From an uncultured Lacticaseibacillus sp. (GTDB taxonomy: Bacteria; Bacillota; Bacilli; Lactobacillales; Lactobacillaceae), in NCBI GenBank assembly GCA_934370925.1, contig CAKRNG010000018.1, positions 1 through 45,233 on the forward strand: a stretch of DNA of 45,233 bases, given 5' to 3'. The notes below the pieces were generated by a model. The model had not been told where the DNA came from. It ran no database searches and saw only the letters and a list, made by a program, of their open reading frames with translations. This document shows positions 25,912-34,097 of this stretch, piece after piece; position 1 is the first letter of the stretch; the number at the start of each line of letters is the position of its first letter. The position numbers and the translations under genes were made by a program.

Positions 25912-27120
25912 ATGGAGAAAATTCGAGTCGAGAACTTAACGAAGATATTTGGGGGCCACGTGAAGCAGGTCCGGGGCTTGATTGAACAAGGCAAGTCCAA
26001 AAAGGAAATCCTCAAGGCGACGGGCGCCACGGTTGGAGTGAATAACGCCAGCTTCGCGGTTGAGGATGGTGAGATTTTTGTCATCATGGGGTTGTCTGGG
26101 TCGGGGAAATCAACGCTCATCCGGATGATCAACCGGTTAATTGAGCCCACGAGCGGGAATGTGTTCCTGGACGGACAGGATATCGCAAAGTTGGGTAAGG
26201 AAGATTTACGTCGTGTGCGCCGTGAGAAGTTGAGCATGGTGTTCCAGAACTTTGCGCTATTTCCGAATCGAACGGTGCTGGCGAATGCGGCTTACGGGCT
26301 GGAAATTCGGAATGTGAAGCAGGCTGAACGTGAAGAGAAAGCGTTGGCCGCGTTGAAACGCGTGGGGCTTGAAGGTTACGACCAGCAGTATCCTAGTCAG
26401 TTGTCTGGGGGGATGCAGCAACGTGTCGGGTTGGCCCGGGCGCTTGCGAGCGATGCGGACGTCCTGCTCATGGATGAGGCCTTCTCCGCGCTGGATCCGT
26501 TGAACCGGAAAGATATGCAGGATGAGCTGTTGGAACTGCAAGAGGAATTGCACAAAACAATCGTGTTCATCAGTCATGACCTCAACGAAGCGCTTCGGAT
26601 TGGGAACCACATTATGATTATGCGTGATGGGGACATCGTGCAGTGTGGCACCCCTGAAGATATTTTGACGGAACCTGCGAACGAGTACGTTGAACGGTTC
26701 ATTGAAGACGTTGACCGAACTAAGGTAATTACGGCGGGAACCGTTATGATTCGGCCGTACACCGTCAACATTGATAGTGATGGGCCGCGTGTGGCATTGC
26801 GGCGGATGCGTGAGAATGAAGTGTCCACGCTGATGGTGGTCGATCGTCAGCGGCAACTTGTCGGGACGATTGACGCGCGCGATACGATTGCGTTGATTGA
26901 GCGGGACAAGAACCGCTCCGTCCAGCGTTTGGATAGCATCGTGCAACGGGATGTGTCCACGACGGATGCGGACACGCCGTTGAATGAATTGCTGGATCAA
27001 TTCGCGCAGACGTCCATGCCGATTGCGGTGTTGGATGAGAAGAAACGGTTACGCGGCATTGTGATTCGTGGGGCCGTCTTGGCGGCAATGGCCGGAACGG
27101 AGGTGGTTGACCATGATTAA
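25912..27120 (+). CDS. opuAA: Glycine betaine/proline ABC transporter, ATPase
   Basis: Energy-coupling subunit of an osmoprotectant importer, 402 aa, bound to the inner face of the membrane. Walker A is GLSGSGKST (60-68), the signature is LSGGMQQ (164-170) and Walker B is VLLMDEAFSALD (from 184). The N-terminal HVKQVRGLIEQGKSKKEIL segment is typical of OpuA/ProV ATPases. Two CBS domains occupy about 270-395; in this family they act as an ionic-strength sensor. It is first in a three-gene operon, and its stop overlaps the permease start by 8 bases. Confidence 0.97.
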   Translation: MEKIRVENLTKIFGGHVKQVRGLIEQGKSKKEILKATGATVGVNNASFAVEDGEIFVIMGLSGSGKSTLIRMINRLIEPTSGNVFLDGQDIAKLGKEDLRRVRREKLSMVFQNFALFPNRTVLANAAYGLEIRNVKQAEREEKALAALKRVGLEGYDQQYPSQLSGGMQQRVGLARALASDADVLLMDEAFSALDPLNRKDMQDELLELQEELHKTIVFISHDLNEALRIGNHIMIMRDGDIVQCGTPEDILTEPANEYVERFIEDVDRTKVITAGTVMIRPYTVNIDSDGPRVALRRMRENEVSTLMVVDRQRQLVGTIDARDTIALIERDKNRSVQRLDSIVQRDVSTTDADTPLNELLDQFAQTSMPIAVLDEKKRLRGIVIRGAVLAAMAGTEVVDHD

Positions 27121-27973
27121 TGCAATCGTAAGTGTTCCAAAGATTCCACTAGCAGGTTGGGTGGATAATTTCGTTGATTGGTTGGCCAGCTTCACGGGCT
27201 TCTTCAACGTGATTACGAATTTTGTCGCGGGCATCAACAATGCGATTCAGTGGGTATTCGACTTCTTGCCGATTCCCGTCTTCATCGTGGTGGTGCCACT
27301 GCTGACGTGGTGGTTGACGCGGAAGAAGGGGCTGCACGTTTCGTTATTGCTGTTTGAAGTGTTGGGGCTTCTGTTCGTTTGGAACCAGGGCTACTGGCGC
27401 GACATGACGCAGACGATTGCGTTGGTGCTGACAGCGAGTGTAATTGCGCTGATTATCGGGATTCCGCTTGGGATTTGGATGGCAAAAAGCGATGTGGCAC
27501 AGGCCATCTTCAAACCAATTCTGGACTTCATGCAGACAATGCCTGCGTTCGTTTACCTGATTCCTGCCGTGGCACTTTTCGGTATTGGGACGGTGCCTGG
27601 GGTGATTTCCGCACTCATTTTCGCGATGCCACCCGTTGTTCGGATGACGAACTTGGGTATTCGGGAAGTACCGACAGATCTCGTTGAGGCCGCAGATGCA
27701 TACGGATCAACGTCTTGGCAGAAACTTTTCAAGGTGCAATTACCACTGGCACGCAAGTCCGTTATGGCGGGTGTGAATCAGACGATGATGCTTGCGCTCT
27801 CGATGGTTGTCACGGCATCCATGATTGGCGCGATGGGACTGGGATCCAAGGTCTACTTCGCGGTCGGCCGAAACGATGCTGGGAACGGGTTCTCTGCAGG
27901 ACTTGCCATTGTGATTGTGGCTATCATTCTGGATCGCATTACGCAAGCAACGAGCGGCCAGAAGAAAGGCTAG
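27113..27973 (+). CDS. opuAB: Glycine betaine ABC transporter, permease
   Basis: Membrane channel subunit of 286 aa with a BPD-transport domain; the cytoplasmic coupling loop reads EVPTDLVEAADAYGSTSWQKL. It starts at ATG 27113 with GGAGG 9 bases upstream, inside the end of opuAA, so translation is coupled. Unlike the fused OpuABC of some lactic acid bacteria, the binding protein is a separate gene here (Bacillus-like arrangement). Confidence 0.96.
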   Translation: MINAIVSVPKIPLAGWVDNFVDWLASFTGFFNVITNFVAGINNAIQWVFDFLPIPVFIVVVPLLTWWLTRKKGLHVSLLLFEVLGLLFVWNQGYWRDMTQTIALVLTASVIALIIGIPLGIWMAKSDVAQAIFKPILDFMQTMPAFVYLIPAVALFGIGTVPGVISALIFAMPPVVRMTNLGIREVPTDLVEAADAYGSTSWQKLFKVQLPLARKSVMAGVNQTMMLALSMVVTASMIGAMGLGSKVYFAVGRNDAGNGFSAGLAIVIVAIILDRITQATSGQKKG

Positions 27974-27981
27974 GTGACGGC

Positions 27982-28890
27982 ATGACGAAATGGAAGAAGC
28001 TGACGGCGGCTGTTGCCTTGCTTCTGCTTGTGGTGGCGCCAGTTCTGGCTGGTTGTTCAACGACGGTGGCGAAGTACGATGCAAGCAAGTCGCTGGGCAA
28101 ACAAATCAACTACACTATTACCGGCATTGATGCGGGTGCAGGTGAAATGGAAACGACCGAAAAGGCGCTGGATGCGTACGGGCTAACCAAGAAAAATTGG
28201 CAGCTCCAAACGAGTTCAACGGCGGCCATGACCACACAGCTGGGGAAGGCCATTAAGAACCATCAGCCGATTGTCGTCACGGGGTGGCAACCGCACTGGA
28301 TGTTCACCAAGTACGACCTCAAGTTCTTGAAGGATCCAAAGGGAATTTACGGAACGACCGAGAACATCCACACGATTGCGCGCAAGGGACTGAAAAAAGA
28401 CAAGCCGTCTGCATACACGGTTTTGAATCGTTTCTACTGGACGCCGGCGCAGATGTCGGCCGTGATGATTAAGGTCAACGGGGGGATGTCCCCGCGGAAG
28501 GCCGCACGTCAATGGATTAAGGCACACCCAAAGCAAGTGGCGAAGTGGCTGAAGAGCGTCAAGAAGGTGGACGGCGACAGCATCAAATTGACCTACGTTG
28601 CGTGGGACTCAGAGATTGCGTCAAGTTACGTGGTCGCAGAGGCGTTACGCATGGTGGGGTACAAGCCGACATTACAGGCGATGGAAATGCAGCCGTTGTG
28701 GGCATCAATTGCCACGAGCGCAGCGGACGCGATGACTTGTGCTTGGCTGCCGAACACTTCTGGCCGTTTCTATCGGCAATACCGCGACCAGATTGTGGAT
28801 TTGGGGGTTAACCTGAAGGGCGCAAAGGTCGGATTAGCAGTGCCGACGTACATGAAGAACATCAACTCAATCGAAGACCTGCTGAAGTAG
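27982..28890 (+). CDS. opuAC: Glycine betaine-binding lipoprotein
   Basis: Extracellular substrate-binding protein of 302 aa, anchored by a lipid on C25. The signal peptide ends in the lipobox LAGC. An OpuAC-type domain follows, with Trp-rich positions (VTGWQPHW and related) that in the family form the aromatic box for the quaternary ammonium. ATG 27982 follows aggtgacggc, 8 bases after opuAB. The E repeat begins directly after the stop. Confidence 0.95.
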   Translation: MTKWKKLTAAVALLLLVVAPVLAGCSTTVAKYDASKSLGKQINYTITGIDAGAGEMETTEKALDAYGLTKKNWQLQTSSTAAMTTQLGKAIKNHQPIVVTGWQPHWMFTKYDLKFLKDPKGIYGTTENIHTIARKGLKKDKPSAYTVLNRFYWTPAQMSAVMIKVNGGMSPRKAARQWIKAHPKQVAKWLKSVKKVDGDSIKLTYVAWDSEIASSYVVAEALRMVGYKPTLQAMEMQPLWASIATSAADAMTCAWLPNTSGRFYRQYRDQIVDLGVNLKGAKVGLAVPTYMKNINSIEDLLK

Positions 28891-29002
28891 GGCGCTGGGC
28901 GTGTTTGGGGTTGCGTCGACCTGACCAGAACCCGGTCAGGCTTCCACCACTTGGCGCCCACGCCCTCCACTCCGGTCGACACAACCCCAAACACTGGGCG
29001 CT
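28891..29002 (+). repeat. E element, short copy
   Basis: Outer arms gcgctgggcgtgtttggggt / accccaaacactgggcgc, with gcgtcgacc / ggtcgaca next. A small hairpin cctgaccagaacccggtcagg follows, then the core ccaccacttggcgcccacgc. It lacks the middle modules of the 13.2-kb copy. It abuts the opuAC stop codon. Confidence 0.78.
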
Positions 29003-29048
29003 GTAGTAGATAGGGCACTTAGACATCATTTGTTTTTAGTTTGGAAAC

Positions 29049-29208
29049 TAAGTACGACACAGAAAGGCATCAGTTCCGGAGAAGACCGCTCCGGAACTGA
29101 TGCCTTTTTAGTCTACCGTTGATCACGTCCGGTCATTAGCGCGCAGTCACTAATGACAAGCGTCGCGCTTATTCCAAACGAAAAGAAGAAATATTGCACA
29201 GATGTAGG
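29049..29208 (+). repeat. B repeat, copy 3 (contains an intrinsic terminator)
   Basis: Same layout as the copies at 13.4-13.75 kb: taagtacgacacagaaa, the terminator stem ggcatcagttccgga / tccggaactgatgcc with ttttt, then the hairpin tcattagcg / cactaatga. It runs into an A element at gatgtagg. It is the likely terminator of the opuA operon. Confidence 0.8.
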
Positions 29209-29476
29209 TTGTAACGGGTGGATGTTCGGCGGAGGTTTGGGTGTGCGGAAGTGGTGAAGGTATCTTGGCGGTTTACCGCCTAGATACGGGCCGACTTTGA
29301 GACTGGCTGACTGGGCTTGTCAGACAGGCTCAAAGCGAGGTGGAATACGAGTGACCCGCACTTGGTCACCCGTATGGAACCGTGCCCCACCACTGGAGAC
29401 ACGCCAAAACCGGAGCTGAACTTTCACCTGTTACGACCGGCATGCCCCACCACTGGAATTCCTCCCTGCAACCGCC
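29202..29476 (+). repeat. A element with a duplicated right-arm tail
   Basis: Outer arms ggttgtaacgggtgga / tttcacctgttacgacc. M2 and M3 are present. M4 has its own stem acgagtgacc / ggtcacccgt (29339-29380), and the core is gtgccccaccactggagacac. A second, truncated core (atgccccaccactgg, then caaccgccg) follows at 29440-29476 and ends 4 bases from the next promoter. Confidence 0.83.
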
Positions 29477-29479
29477 GTA

Positions 29480-29488
29480 TGCTACAAT
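29480..29488 (+). promoter_or_regulatory. Extended -10 promoter of the methyltransferase gene
   Basis: TGCTACAAT, an extended -10 element 34 bases before the start codon and right behind the A element. The -35 region would lie inside the repeat tail. Confidence 0.5.
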
Positions 29489-29521
29489 AACAGCAATAAG
29501 TGATTTGGAAGGAACGGCGAA

Positions 29522-30124
29522 ATGAACCACTACTATACGAATGACCCAGACTTAGAACATAACGAACAGACCTTCACCTTCGAACTCGGCGGCCACCAGC
29601 TGCGGTTCACCACGGATAACGGGGTTTTTTCGAAGCACACAATCGATTATGGCAGTCGCGTCCTGATTGACACTGTCTTGGCACAGCCAACGCTGATGGC
29701 CGGGGATGTCTTGGATGTGGGGTGTGGCTATGGTCCAATCGGTTTGGCCCTTGCAGCCGCGCTTCCTGAACGGCACGTGACAATGAGCGATGTGAATAAG
29801 CGGGCGATGGGGCTTGCTGAACGTAATGCGGTGACGAATAACTTGTCTGACCGTGTGACAATCGTTGCGTCTGCCGCGTACGATGCAATTGATGCCCAGT
29901 ACAGTGTTATCGTGACGAATCCCCCTGTCCGTGCGGGTAAATCCGTTGTGACGGCCATCGTGGGTGGCGCGTTTGATCACCTAGTCGACGGCGGGGAAGT
30001 TTTCGTTGTTCTGCAGAAGAAGCAGGGGGCGCCGAGCGCGAAGAAACTGTTGGCGGAGAAGTTCGGTAATGCAGAAGTTTTGAAAAAGGATGCCGGTTAC
30101 TATATCTTGCATGCAGAAAAGTAG
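29522..30124 (+). CDS. RsmC-like class I methyltransferase
   Basis: SAM-dependent methyltransferase of 200 aa. Motif I is DVGCGYGPIG (65-74) and the target-base motif is NPPVRAGK (133-140), which matches the N2-guanine methyltransferases RsmC/RlmG and Bacillus YbxB. The probable substrate is 16S rRNA guanine 1207. RsmC of enterobacteria is longer and has a duplicated domain; this is the single-domain Gram-positive form. GGAA precedes the ATG. It is likely cotranscribed with tadA, 32 bases downstream. Confidence 0.88.
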   Translation: MNHYYTNDPDLEHNEQTFTFELGGHQLRFTTDNGVFSKHTIDYGSRVLIDTVLAQPTLMAGDVLDVGCGYGPIGLALAAALPERHVTMSDVNKRAMGLAERNAVTNNLSDRVTIVASAAYDAIDAQYSVIVTNPPVRAGKSVVTAIVGGAFDHLVDGGEVFVVLQKKQGAPSAKKLLAEKFGNAEVLKKDAGYYILHAEK

Positions 30125-30156
30125 CGTGAGAATCGAGTGAACGTGGAGGAAATATA

Positions 30157-30801
30157 ATGTTTGCGACCGAGGAAGAAGTAGCGAAGTACATGCAGGCGGC
30201 CCTTCGTGAAGCGCGGGACGCCAAGGTTATTGGCGAGGTGCCAATCGGGGCGGTGATTGTCCGTGATGGAAAAATTATCGCGCGGGGGCACAATATGCGC
30301 GAACATAGCCAAAATGGGATGCATCATGCCGAAATTTTGGCGATTCAAGAAGCGTGCCTCGTTGAACATACGTGGCGTTTAGAGGATTGCGAATTATTTG
30401 TGACGCTTGAACCCTGCCCGATGTGTGCCGGCGCGATGATTAACAGCCGGATTACGCATTGTTACTGGGGCGCGGCGGATCCTAAAGCTGGCGCAGCGGG
30501 TTCCATCGTCGACTTATTAACGGATACGCGGTTTAACCACCAAGTCGGGTCGACGGGTGGTGTGATGGCAGAAGAAAGCGCGGCGTTACTCCAGAGCTTT
30601 TTCCAAGAAATTCGTGCTAAGCGTAAAGCCGCAAAGGAAGCGCGCAAAGCAGCGGGCGCGGCGGAAACGACGCCTGATGACGAAATTGAAGAAGTTGTGG
30701 GGCAAGTCGAACAAACGGCACCGGAACCTGAATTGTTTGGTGCGGCGGCCATCGAATATATGGAACGCAAACGTCACGAGGCTGCAACTGACGAAGCTTA
30801 G
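30157..30801 (+). CDS. tadA: tRNA adenosine(34) deaminase
   Basis: Zinc deaminase that converts A34 of tRNA-Arg(ACG) to inosine. The HAE motif (H57, E59) and PCPMC (C87, C90) form the zinc site. The core ends near residue 155. After it comes an unusually long tail of about 60 residues: a basic AKRKAAKEARKAA stretch, then an acidic one, then a short hydrophobic/charged end. The total length of 214 aa exceeds the usual 150-170. ATG 30157 follows GGAGG by 8 bases. The neighbourhood with the SRP RNA gene is conserved in Firmicutes. Confidence 0.95.
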   Translation: MFATEEEVAKYMQAALREARDAKVIGEVPIGAVIVRDGKIIARGHNMREHSQNGMHHAEILAIQEACLVEHTWRLEDCELFVTLEPCPMCAGAMINSRITHCYWGAADPKAGAAGSIVDLLTDTRFNHQVGSTGGVMAEESAALLQSFFQEIRAKRKAAKEARKAAGAAETTPDDEIEEVVGQVEQTAPEPELFGAAAIEYMERKRHEAATDEA

Positions 30802-30828
30802 TCGTAGTATCGCGTAAAAGAAACGAAA

Positions 30829-30864
30829 GGCCTCGGCGTCAGTGCGCGCCGAGGCCCGTTTTTT
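30829..30864 (+). terminator. tadA terminator
   Basis: Stem ggcctcggcg / cgccgaggcc followed by cgtttttt. Confidence 0.9.
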
Positions 30865-30904
30865 ACGCTTCCGACCGTTGAGCGATATGCCTCGTGTGAA
30901 GGTG

Positions 30905-31085
30905 GGGGTGACGGAAGTGCCTGCCCTAAGTTCGGGCAGGCACAATGCTGTGGATGTATCGACGGTAATGGGGGGCGCGCAGCTCGACCGAGATGTCACG
31001 TTCAACCGCAAATGGCTTAGAAACGGACCGTGCCCCACCACTGGAGACACAACCGCCCCGGAGCTAAACTTCAACCCACAACACC
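30905..31085 (+). repeat. Degenerate A element carrying a decayed C
   Basis: The A-type left remnant ggtgggggtgacggaagtg and right arm (gtgccccaccactggagacac, then ccccggagctaaacttcaac) enclose a hairpin, gtgcctgccc taa gttcgggcaggcac. Then comes a decayed C/D right end (cgcgcagctcgaccgagatg, then tcacgttca). It ends 18 bases before the SRP RNA promoter. Confidence 0.6.
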
Positions 31086-31102
31086 CCCTTTCCCTGCACG
31101 GG

Positions 31103-31131
31103 TTTACGAACGTGGGGAAAGCATGTATAAT
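31103..31131 (+). promoter_or_regulatory. SRP RNA promoter
   Basis: TTTACG (31103-31108), a 17-base spacer and perfect TATAAT (31126-31131). Confidence 0.75.
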
Positions 31132-31136
31132 GAACA

Positions 31137-31232
31137 TTGCCGAAAGGTCCTAAGGCAATGGGGCGCTTCCGAACTGTGTCAGATCCGGAAGGAAGCAGCA
31201 CTAAGGATGATGCAACATGTGCCTTTTGTTTT
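31137..31232 (+). ncRNA. ffs: Signal recognition particle RNA, small bacterial type
   Basis: Contains the universally conserved helix 8 sequence around the tetraloop, gtcagatccggaaggaagca followed by gcac, and the opposite strand ...ctaaggatgatgcaacatgt. This matches E. coli 4.5S RNA closely in this part. The RNA binds Ffh and targets membrane proteins. Length is about 95 nt; the ends are estimated from the -10 box and the closing stem. Confidence 0.92.
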
Positions 31233-31244
31233 GAATATAAAACT

Positions 31245-31279
31245 GGTCGCCCTTCTGAAGTGGCGGCCTTTTCTTTTAC
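31245..31279 (+). terminator. SRP RNA terminator
   Basis: Stem ggtcgcc / ggcggcc with a 10-base loop and ttttctttt after it. It could also attenuate the pseudouridine synthase gene that follows. Confidence 0.65.
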
Positions 31280-31331
31280 TTAAAAGCGCGTGTATGAGAT
31301 GGGGTAGTCAGCAGTGACGGAGGGCAGACCG

Positions 31332-32192
31332 ATGGAATTTACATTTACCGAAACGGCGACGCGTGAAACGACAGTGAAGCGTCTCCTGGCTGAAGCTGGT
31401 GTGTCGCACCGCCTTTTTAGTCGTTTGGCGGCTGGCCACCACATTCAGTTGAACGGACGCACGGTGCAAAATGTTGCGGTTCGGGCAGGGCAGACCGTGA
31501 CGTTCACCTTACCGCATGACGGCCATATGGTGACGTCGGATGGACCGCTTGACGTGCGGCTTGAGACGGACAACTGGTTAATCGTGATAAAGCCGAACGG
31601 GTTGAGCAGTGTTCCCGGACCGGCGAATCCGACCGATAGTTTGGTGAACCGGGTGGCGGGGTATTTGACGCGCGGTGGGTATGTGGGTGTGCAGCCCGCC
31701 GTCATCACACGCCTCGACCGGGACACGGCGGGGCTGGTCCTGGTCGCGAAGCATCCGTTTGCGCAGGGCCGGCTTGATCAGCTCGGTACGGCCGCACAAT
31801 TGGAAAAGCAGTACTTGGCGCTTGCAAGTGGCCGGATGCCGGAGACGTGGGGGCGGATTGAAAAACCGCTGGGACGTGCAGCGGATGGCATCCATCAAGA
31901 AGTGCAACGTGAAGGCAAGCAATCCAGAACGGATTACGAGGTGTTGCAACGTGGCGCAAACGCGACACTCCTCTCGCTCCACCTGCTGACGGGGCGGACG
32001 CATCAAATTCGCGTCCATTTAGCGAGCTGCGGGCACCCGTTGTTGGGAGATACCTTATATGGCGGTCCTGTGGATCAGTTGCAGGGGCAGGCGCTGGTTG
32101 CAGCGGAACTGGCATTTACCGACCCGTTCACGAATGACCGGCTGCACGTAAAGGTGGCGGCGCCGGAAACGTGGCGGGAAGTTTTGGGGTAA
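31332..32192 (+). CDS. RluA/RluD-family pseudouridine synthase
   Basis: Isomerises uridine to pseudouridine in rRNA or tRNA, 286 aa. The catalytic Asp is D129 in ITRLDRDTAG, and TGRTHQIRVHLAS is the second family motif. A short S4-like N-terminal part (VKRLLAEAGVSHRLFSRLAA) binds RNA. I chose ATG 31332 because GGAGGG lies 7 bases upstream; the in-frame GTG at 31314 precedes that ribosome site. Whether the target is 23S rRNA (RluD-like) or another RNA is not decidable. Confidence 0.92.
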   Translation: MEFTFTETATRETTVKRLLAEAGVSHRLFSRLAAGHHIQLNGRTVQNVAVRAGQTVTFTLPHDGHMVTSDGPLDVRLETDNWLIVIKPNGLSSVPGPANPTDSLVNRVAGYLTRGGYVGVQPAVITRLDRDTAGLVLVAKHPFAQGRLDQLGTAAQLEKQYLALASGRMPETWGRIEKPLGRAADGIHQEVQREGKQSRTDYEVLQRGANATLLSLHLLTGRTHQIRVHLASCGHPLLGDTLYGGPVDQLQGQALVAAELAFTDPFTNDRLHVKVAAPETWREVLG

Positions 32193-32278
32193 AAATGGTT
32201 CGGAGCGGGGACGCGATTACAGCCTAAACAAGAAGCTGTCCGTTAATCAATGGGAACAGCCAATAGGACAAATAAAAT

Positions 32279-32309
32279 ACCTCAGCGTGTTTTGTGCTGA
32301 GGTCTTTTG
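32279..32309 (+). terminator. Pseudouridine synthase gene terminator
   Basis: Stem acctcagc / gctgaggt followed by cttttgt. Confidence 0.8.
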
Positions 32310-32323
32310 TCTGAACCAAAACA

Positions 32324-32358
32324 AAAAGCGATCCAGACATAACGTCTGAACCGCTTCT
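32324..32358 (-). terminator. rpmG terminator (leftward)
   Basis: Read leftward, stem agcggttcagac / gtctggatcgct followed by tttttgtttt. Confidence 0.85.
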
Positions 32359-32365
32359 TAGTTAA

Positions 32366-32515
32366 CTACTTAACTTCGGTGAAAACTACGCGCTTACGCA
32401 GTTTTGGGGAGTACTTCTTAAGCTGAAGCTTGTCAGGAGTATTCCGCTTGTTCTTGGAAGTCAGGTAGATACGTTCGCCGGTTTCGGCACATGCAAGTAA
32501 AATGTTGTTACGCAT
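32366..32515 (-). CDS. rpmG: Ribosomal protein bL33
   Basis: Small basic protein of the large ribosomal subunit, 49 aa: [20 protein letters not shown], continuing with [19 protein letters not shown]. The paired CxxC zinc motifs of the C+ form are absent and only C9 remains, so this is the zinc-independent C- paralogue. Firmicutes often carry both forms and switch between them under zinc limitation. GGGGTG precedes the ATG. It is alone on the minus strand with its own terminator. Confidence 0.93.
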   Translation of the reverse strand: MRNNILLACAETGERIYLTSKNKRNTPDKLQLKKYSPKLRKRVVFTEVK

Positions 32516-32520
32516 CTATT

Positions 32521-32844
32521 TCACCCCACTTTCTGTTTAGTAACCAGTTAAGTTTACAATAGACGCGCCGAAAGTCAAGAGCCGAGGCAAAAGAAACGCC
32601 TGGATGTGTGAATTTAACGGAATATTTCCGCCGTGATTTTTTAAACGACCGAACAATGATGTGAACAGAACAAACAAAGTGACTTTAAAAGTTGGAAAAA
32701 CGCTTTGATAACGTGAATTAGTTCATCAAAATCGATTAGATTGTCCTAATTATAACTGAATAAATAATTAGTGTAAATTTGAGCCGTTTTCTGGTAGGCT
32801 ATAAGTGGTTATTAATACCGGACGAATGATTGGGGGCACTTACA
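32521..32844. other. AT-rich spacer between rpmG and the GNAT gene
   Basis: Divergent promoter region of about 320 bases. I see no gene, no repeat-family member and no strong hairpin. Confidence 0.5.
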
Positions 32845-33345
32845 ATGGACGTCACGATACGGCAACTAAAGGCACAAGATGCCGCGGCAGTTTACGCATA
32901 TTCGCGGCGACAAGAGGTCTACAAGCCGGCGTCAATGTTGCCGCCAACGAGTGTGGCAGCAACGACCGCGAATATTGCGCGTGAGGCGGATACGGATCAG
33001 CTTTACGCGGTCGTGCTCAAATCGACGGGGACCGTTATCGGCAACGTCAGTCTTTATTGGCAGATTGGGGCGGAAGGCATGCCCGATGAGGCGAACCGGG
33101 AGCTGGGTTACGCGCTGAATCCGGATTATTGGCAGCACGGCTACATGACGCAGGGCGTGAGCTTAGTGCTCGCCCACGCGTTTACGATGGGAGTAGCTTC
33201 CGTCAACGCGAGTGCTTACCGGGATAACGTGGCATCCGTGAAGTTACTTGAGCGTCTGGGGTTTAAGCGCTCGCCCACACAATTTGACGCAGAGGCATTT
33301 AGCTACCGGTGTGAGCCGCAGGATTTTGTCGCAGTTGTTGGGTGA
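32845..33345 (+). CDS. GNAT-family N-acetyltransferase
   Basis: Acetyl-CoA-dependent acetyltransferase of 166 aa, closest in layout to the RimJ/RimL type. IGNVSLYW in the first half, ELGYALNPDYWQHGYMTQG (a degenerate acetyl-CoA loop) and ASAYRDNVASVKLLERLGFK near the end follow the family order. ATG 32845 has GGGGG 9 bases upstream. It is a single gene. The substrate may be a ribosomal protein N-terminus or a small amine; this is not determined. Confidence 0.85.
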   Translation: MDVTIRQLKAQDAAAVYAYSRRQEVYKPASMLPPTSVAATTANIAREADTDQLYAVVLKSTGTVIGNVSLYWQIGAEGMPDEANRELGYALNPDYWQHGYMTQGVSLVLAHAFTMGVASVNASAYRDNVASVKLLERLGFKRSPTQFDAEAFSYRCEPQDFVAVVG

Positions 33346-33532
33346 AAAAATAATTAGCGATACGTTGGCCGTTTCAATGTTTGAAAAATGGGATTGAAAC
33401 GACAGTCACGCACAGGCGGTGACACGTAATTGCGGGTAACGCATACATCTTTGATTTATCAACCCCGCAAGCATGACGTTAATGCTATAATTGGTTGTAA
33501 GAGAACATAGAAAATATTCCGGGGGTTTCAAG

Positions 33533-34081
33533 ATGGTTTCGCAGGAAGAATATACAGAATTGTACAAGAAGCGCCTCGCTATTATCGAGGATGACCCACA
33601 ATACACGATTTTGGCAAGTATGAATAAGCCAATGGGTGACGATGCAGAACGCGTCACGCAGTACATTGTTTATACGGATTTCAAGAAGGATGGGCAGAAG
33701 GTCAAGACGAGTTCTATCTACGTCTACACGCCTTATTCGAATGTGGATAAGTATGGCCACTCCAAGGCGGATTTCCAGGCGCAGCTCTTATTTGAACTGA
33801 ACGAGTGGGACGCGACGATGCACATCACGGTTCTTGAAACACTCGGAAGCGAAAGTCGTCTGGCTTTCTTCGACTACCAAAACTATGGGCTCGCCCAACT
33901 AGCCTTGCGTAGCTTACTTAACTTGGCAAACAAGCTGGGCGTTAAGACAATTGACGGCAATATCAGTTCCTTCGACAAGGAAAAATTCGCCAAGATTATC
34001 CACATCTTCGAAAAGTTCAGCTTCGACGTCACCATCAAGGACGCGGACCACGGCATTGGCCGTCTCCACAAAGCCCTGTAA
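33533..34081 (+). CDS. Protein of unknown function, C-terminal part GNAT-like
   Basis: 182 aa, soluble, no signal peptide. I recognise no named family. The second half (RLAFFDYQNYGLAQLALRSL, then LGVKTIDGNIS...FEKFSFDV) has the rhythm of a GNAT fold: a helix, a strand with 'I.G.IS', and a terminal helix-strand 'F.KFSFDV'. This is a resemblance only. ATG 33533 has GGGGG 7 bases upstream. It is probably monocistronic, with a terminator at 34199. Confidence 0.75.
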   Translation: MVSQEEYTELYKKRLAIIEDDPQYTILASMNKPMGDDAERVTQYIVYTDFKKDGQKVKTSSIYVYTPYSNVDKYGHSKADFQAQLLFELNEWDATMHITVLETLGSESRLAFFDYQNYGLAQLALRSLLNLANKLGVKTIDGNISSFDKEKFAKIIHIFEKFSFDVTIKDADHGIGRLHKAL

Positions 34082-34097
34082 CCACAGTACAACGCAA

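Noticed and set aside
29552..29980. Leftward frame opposite the methyltransferase gene
   Set aside because: A shadow of a gene with clear SAM-binding and NPP motifs.
32680..32730. cre-like site before the GNAT gene (aaaaacgctttga)
   Set aside because: Too many mismatches to the consensus, and the gene has no link to sugar use.
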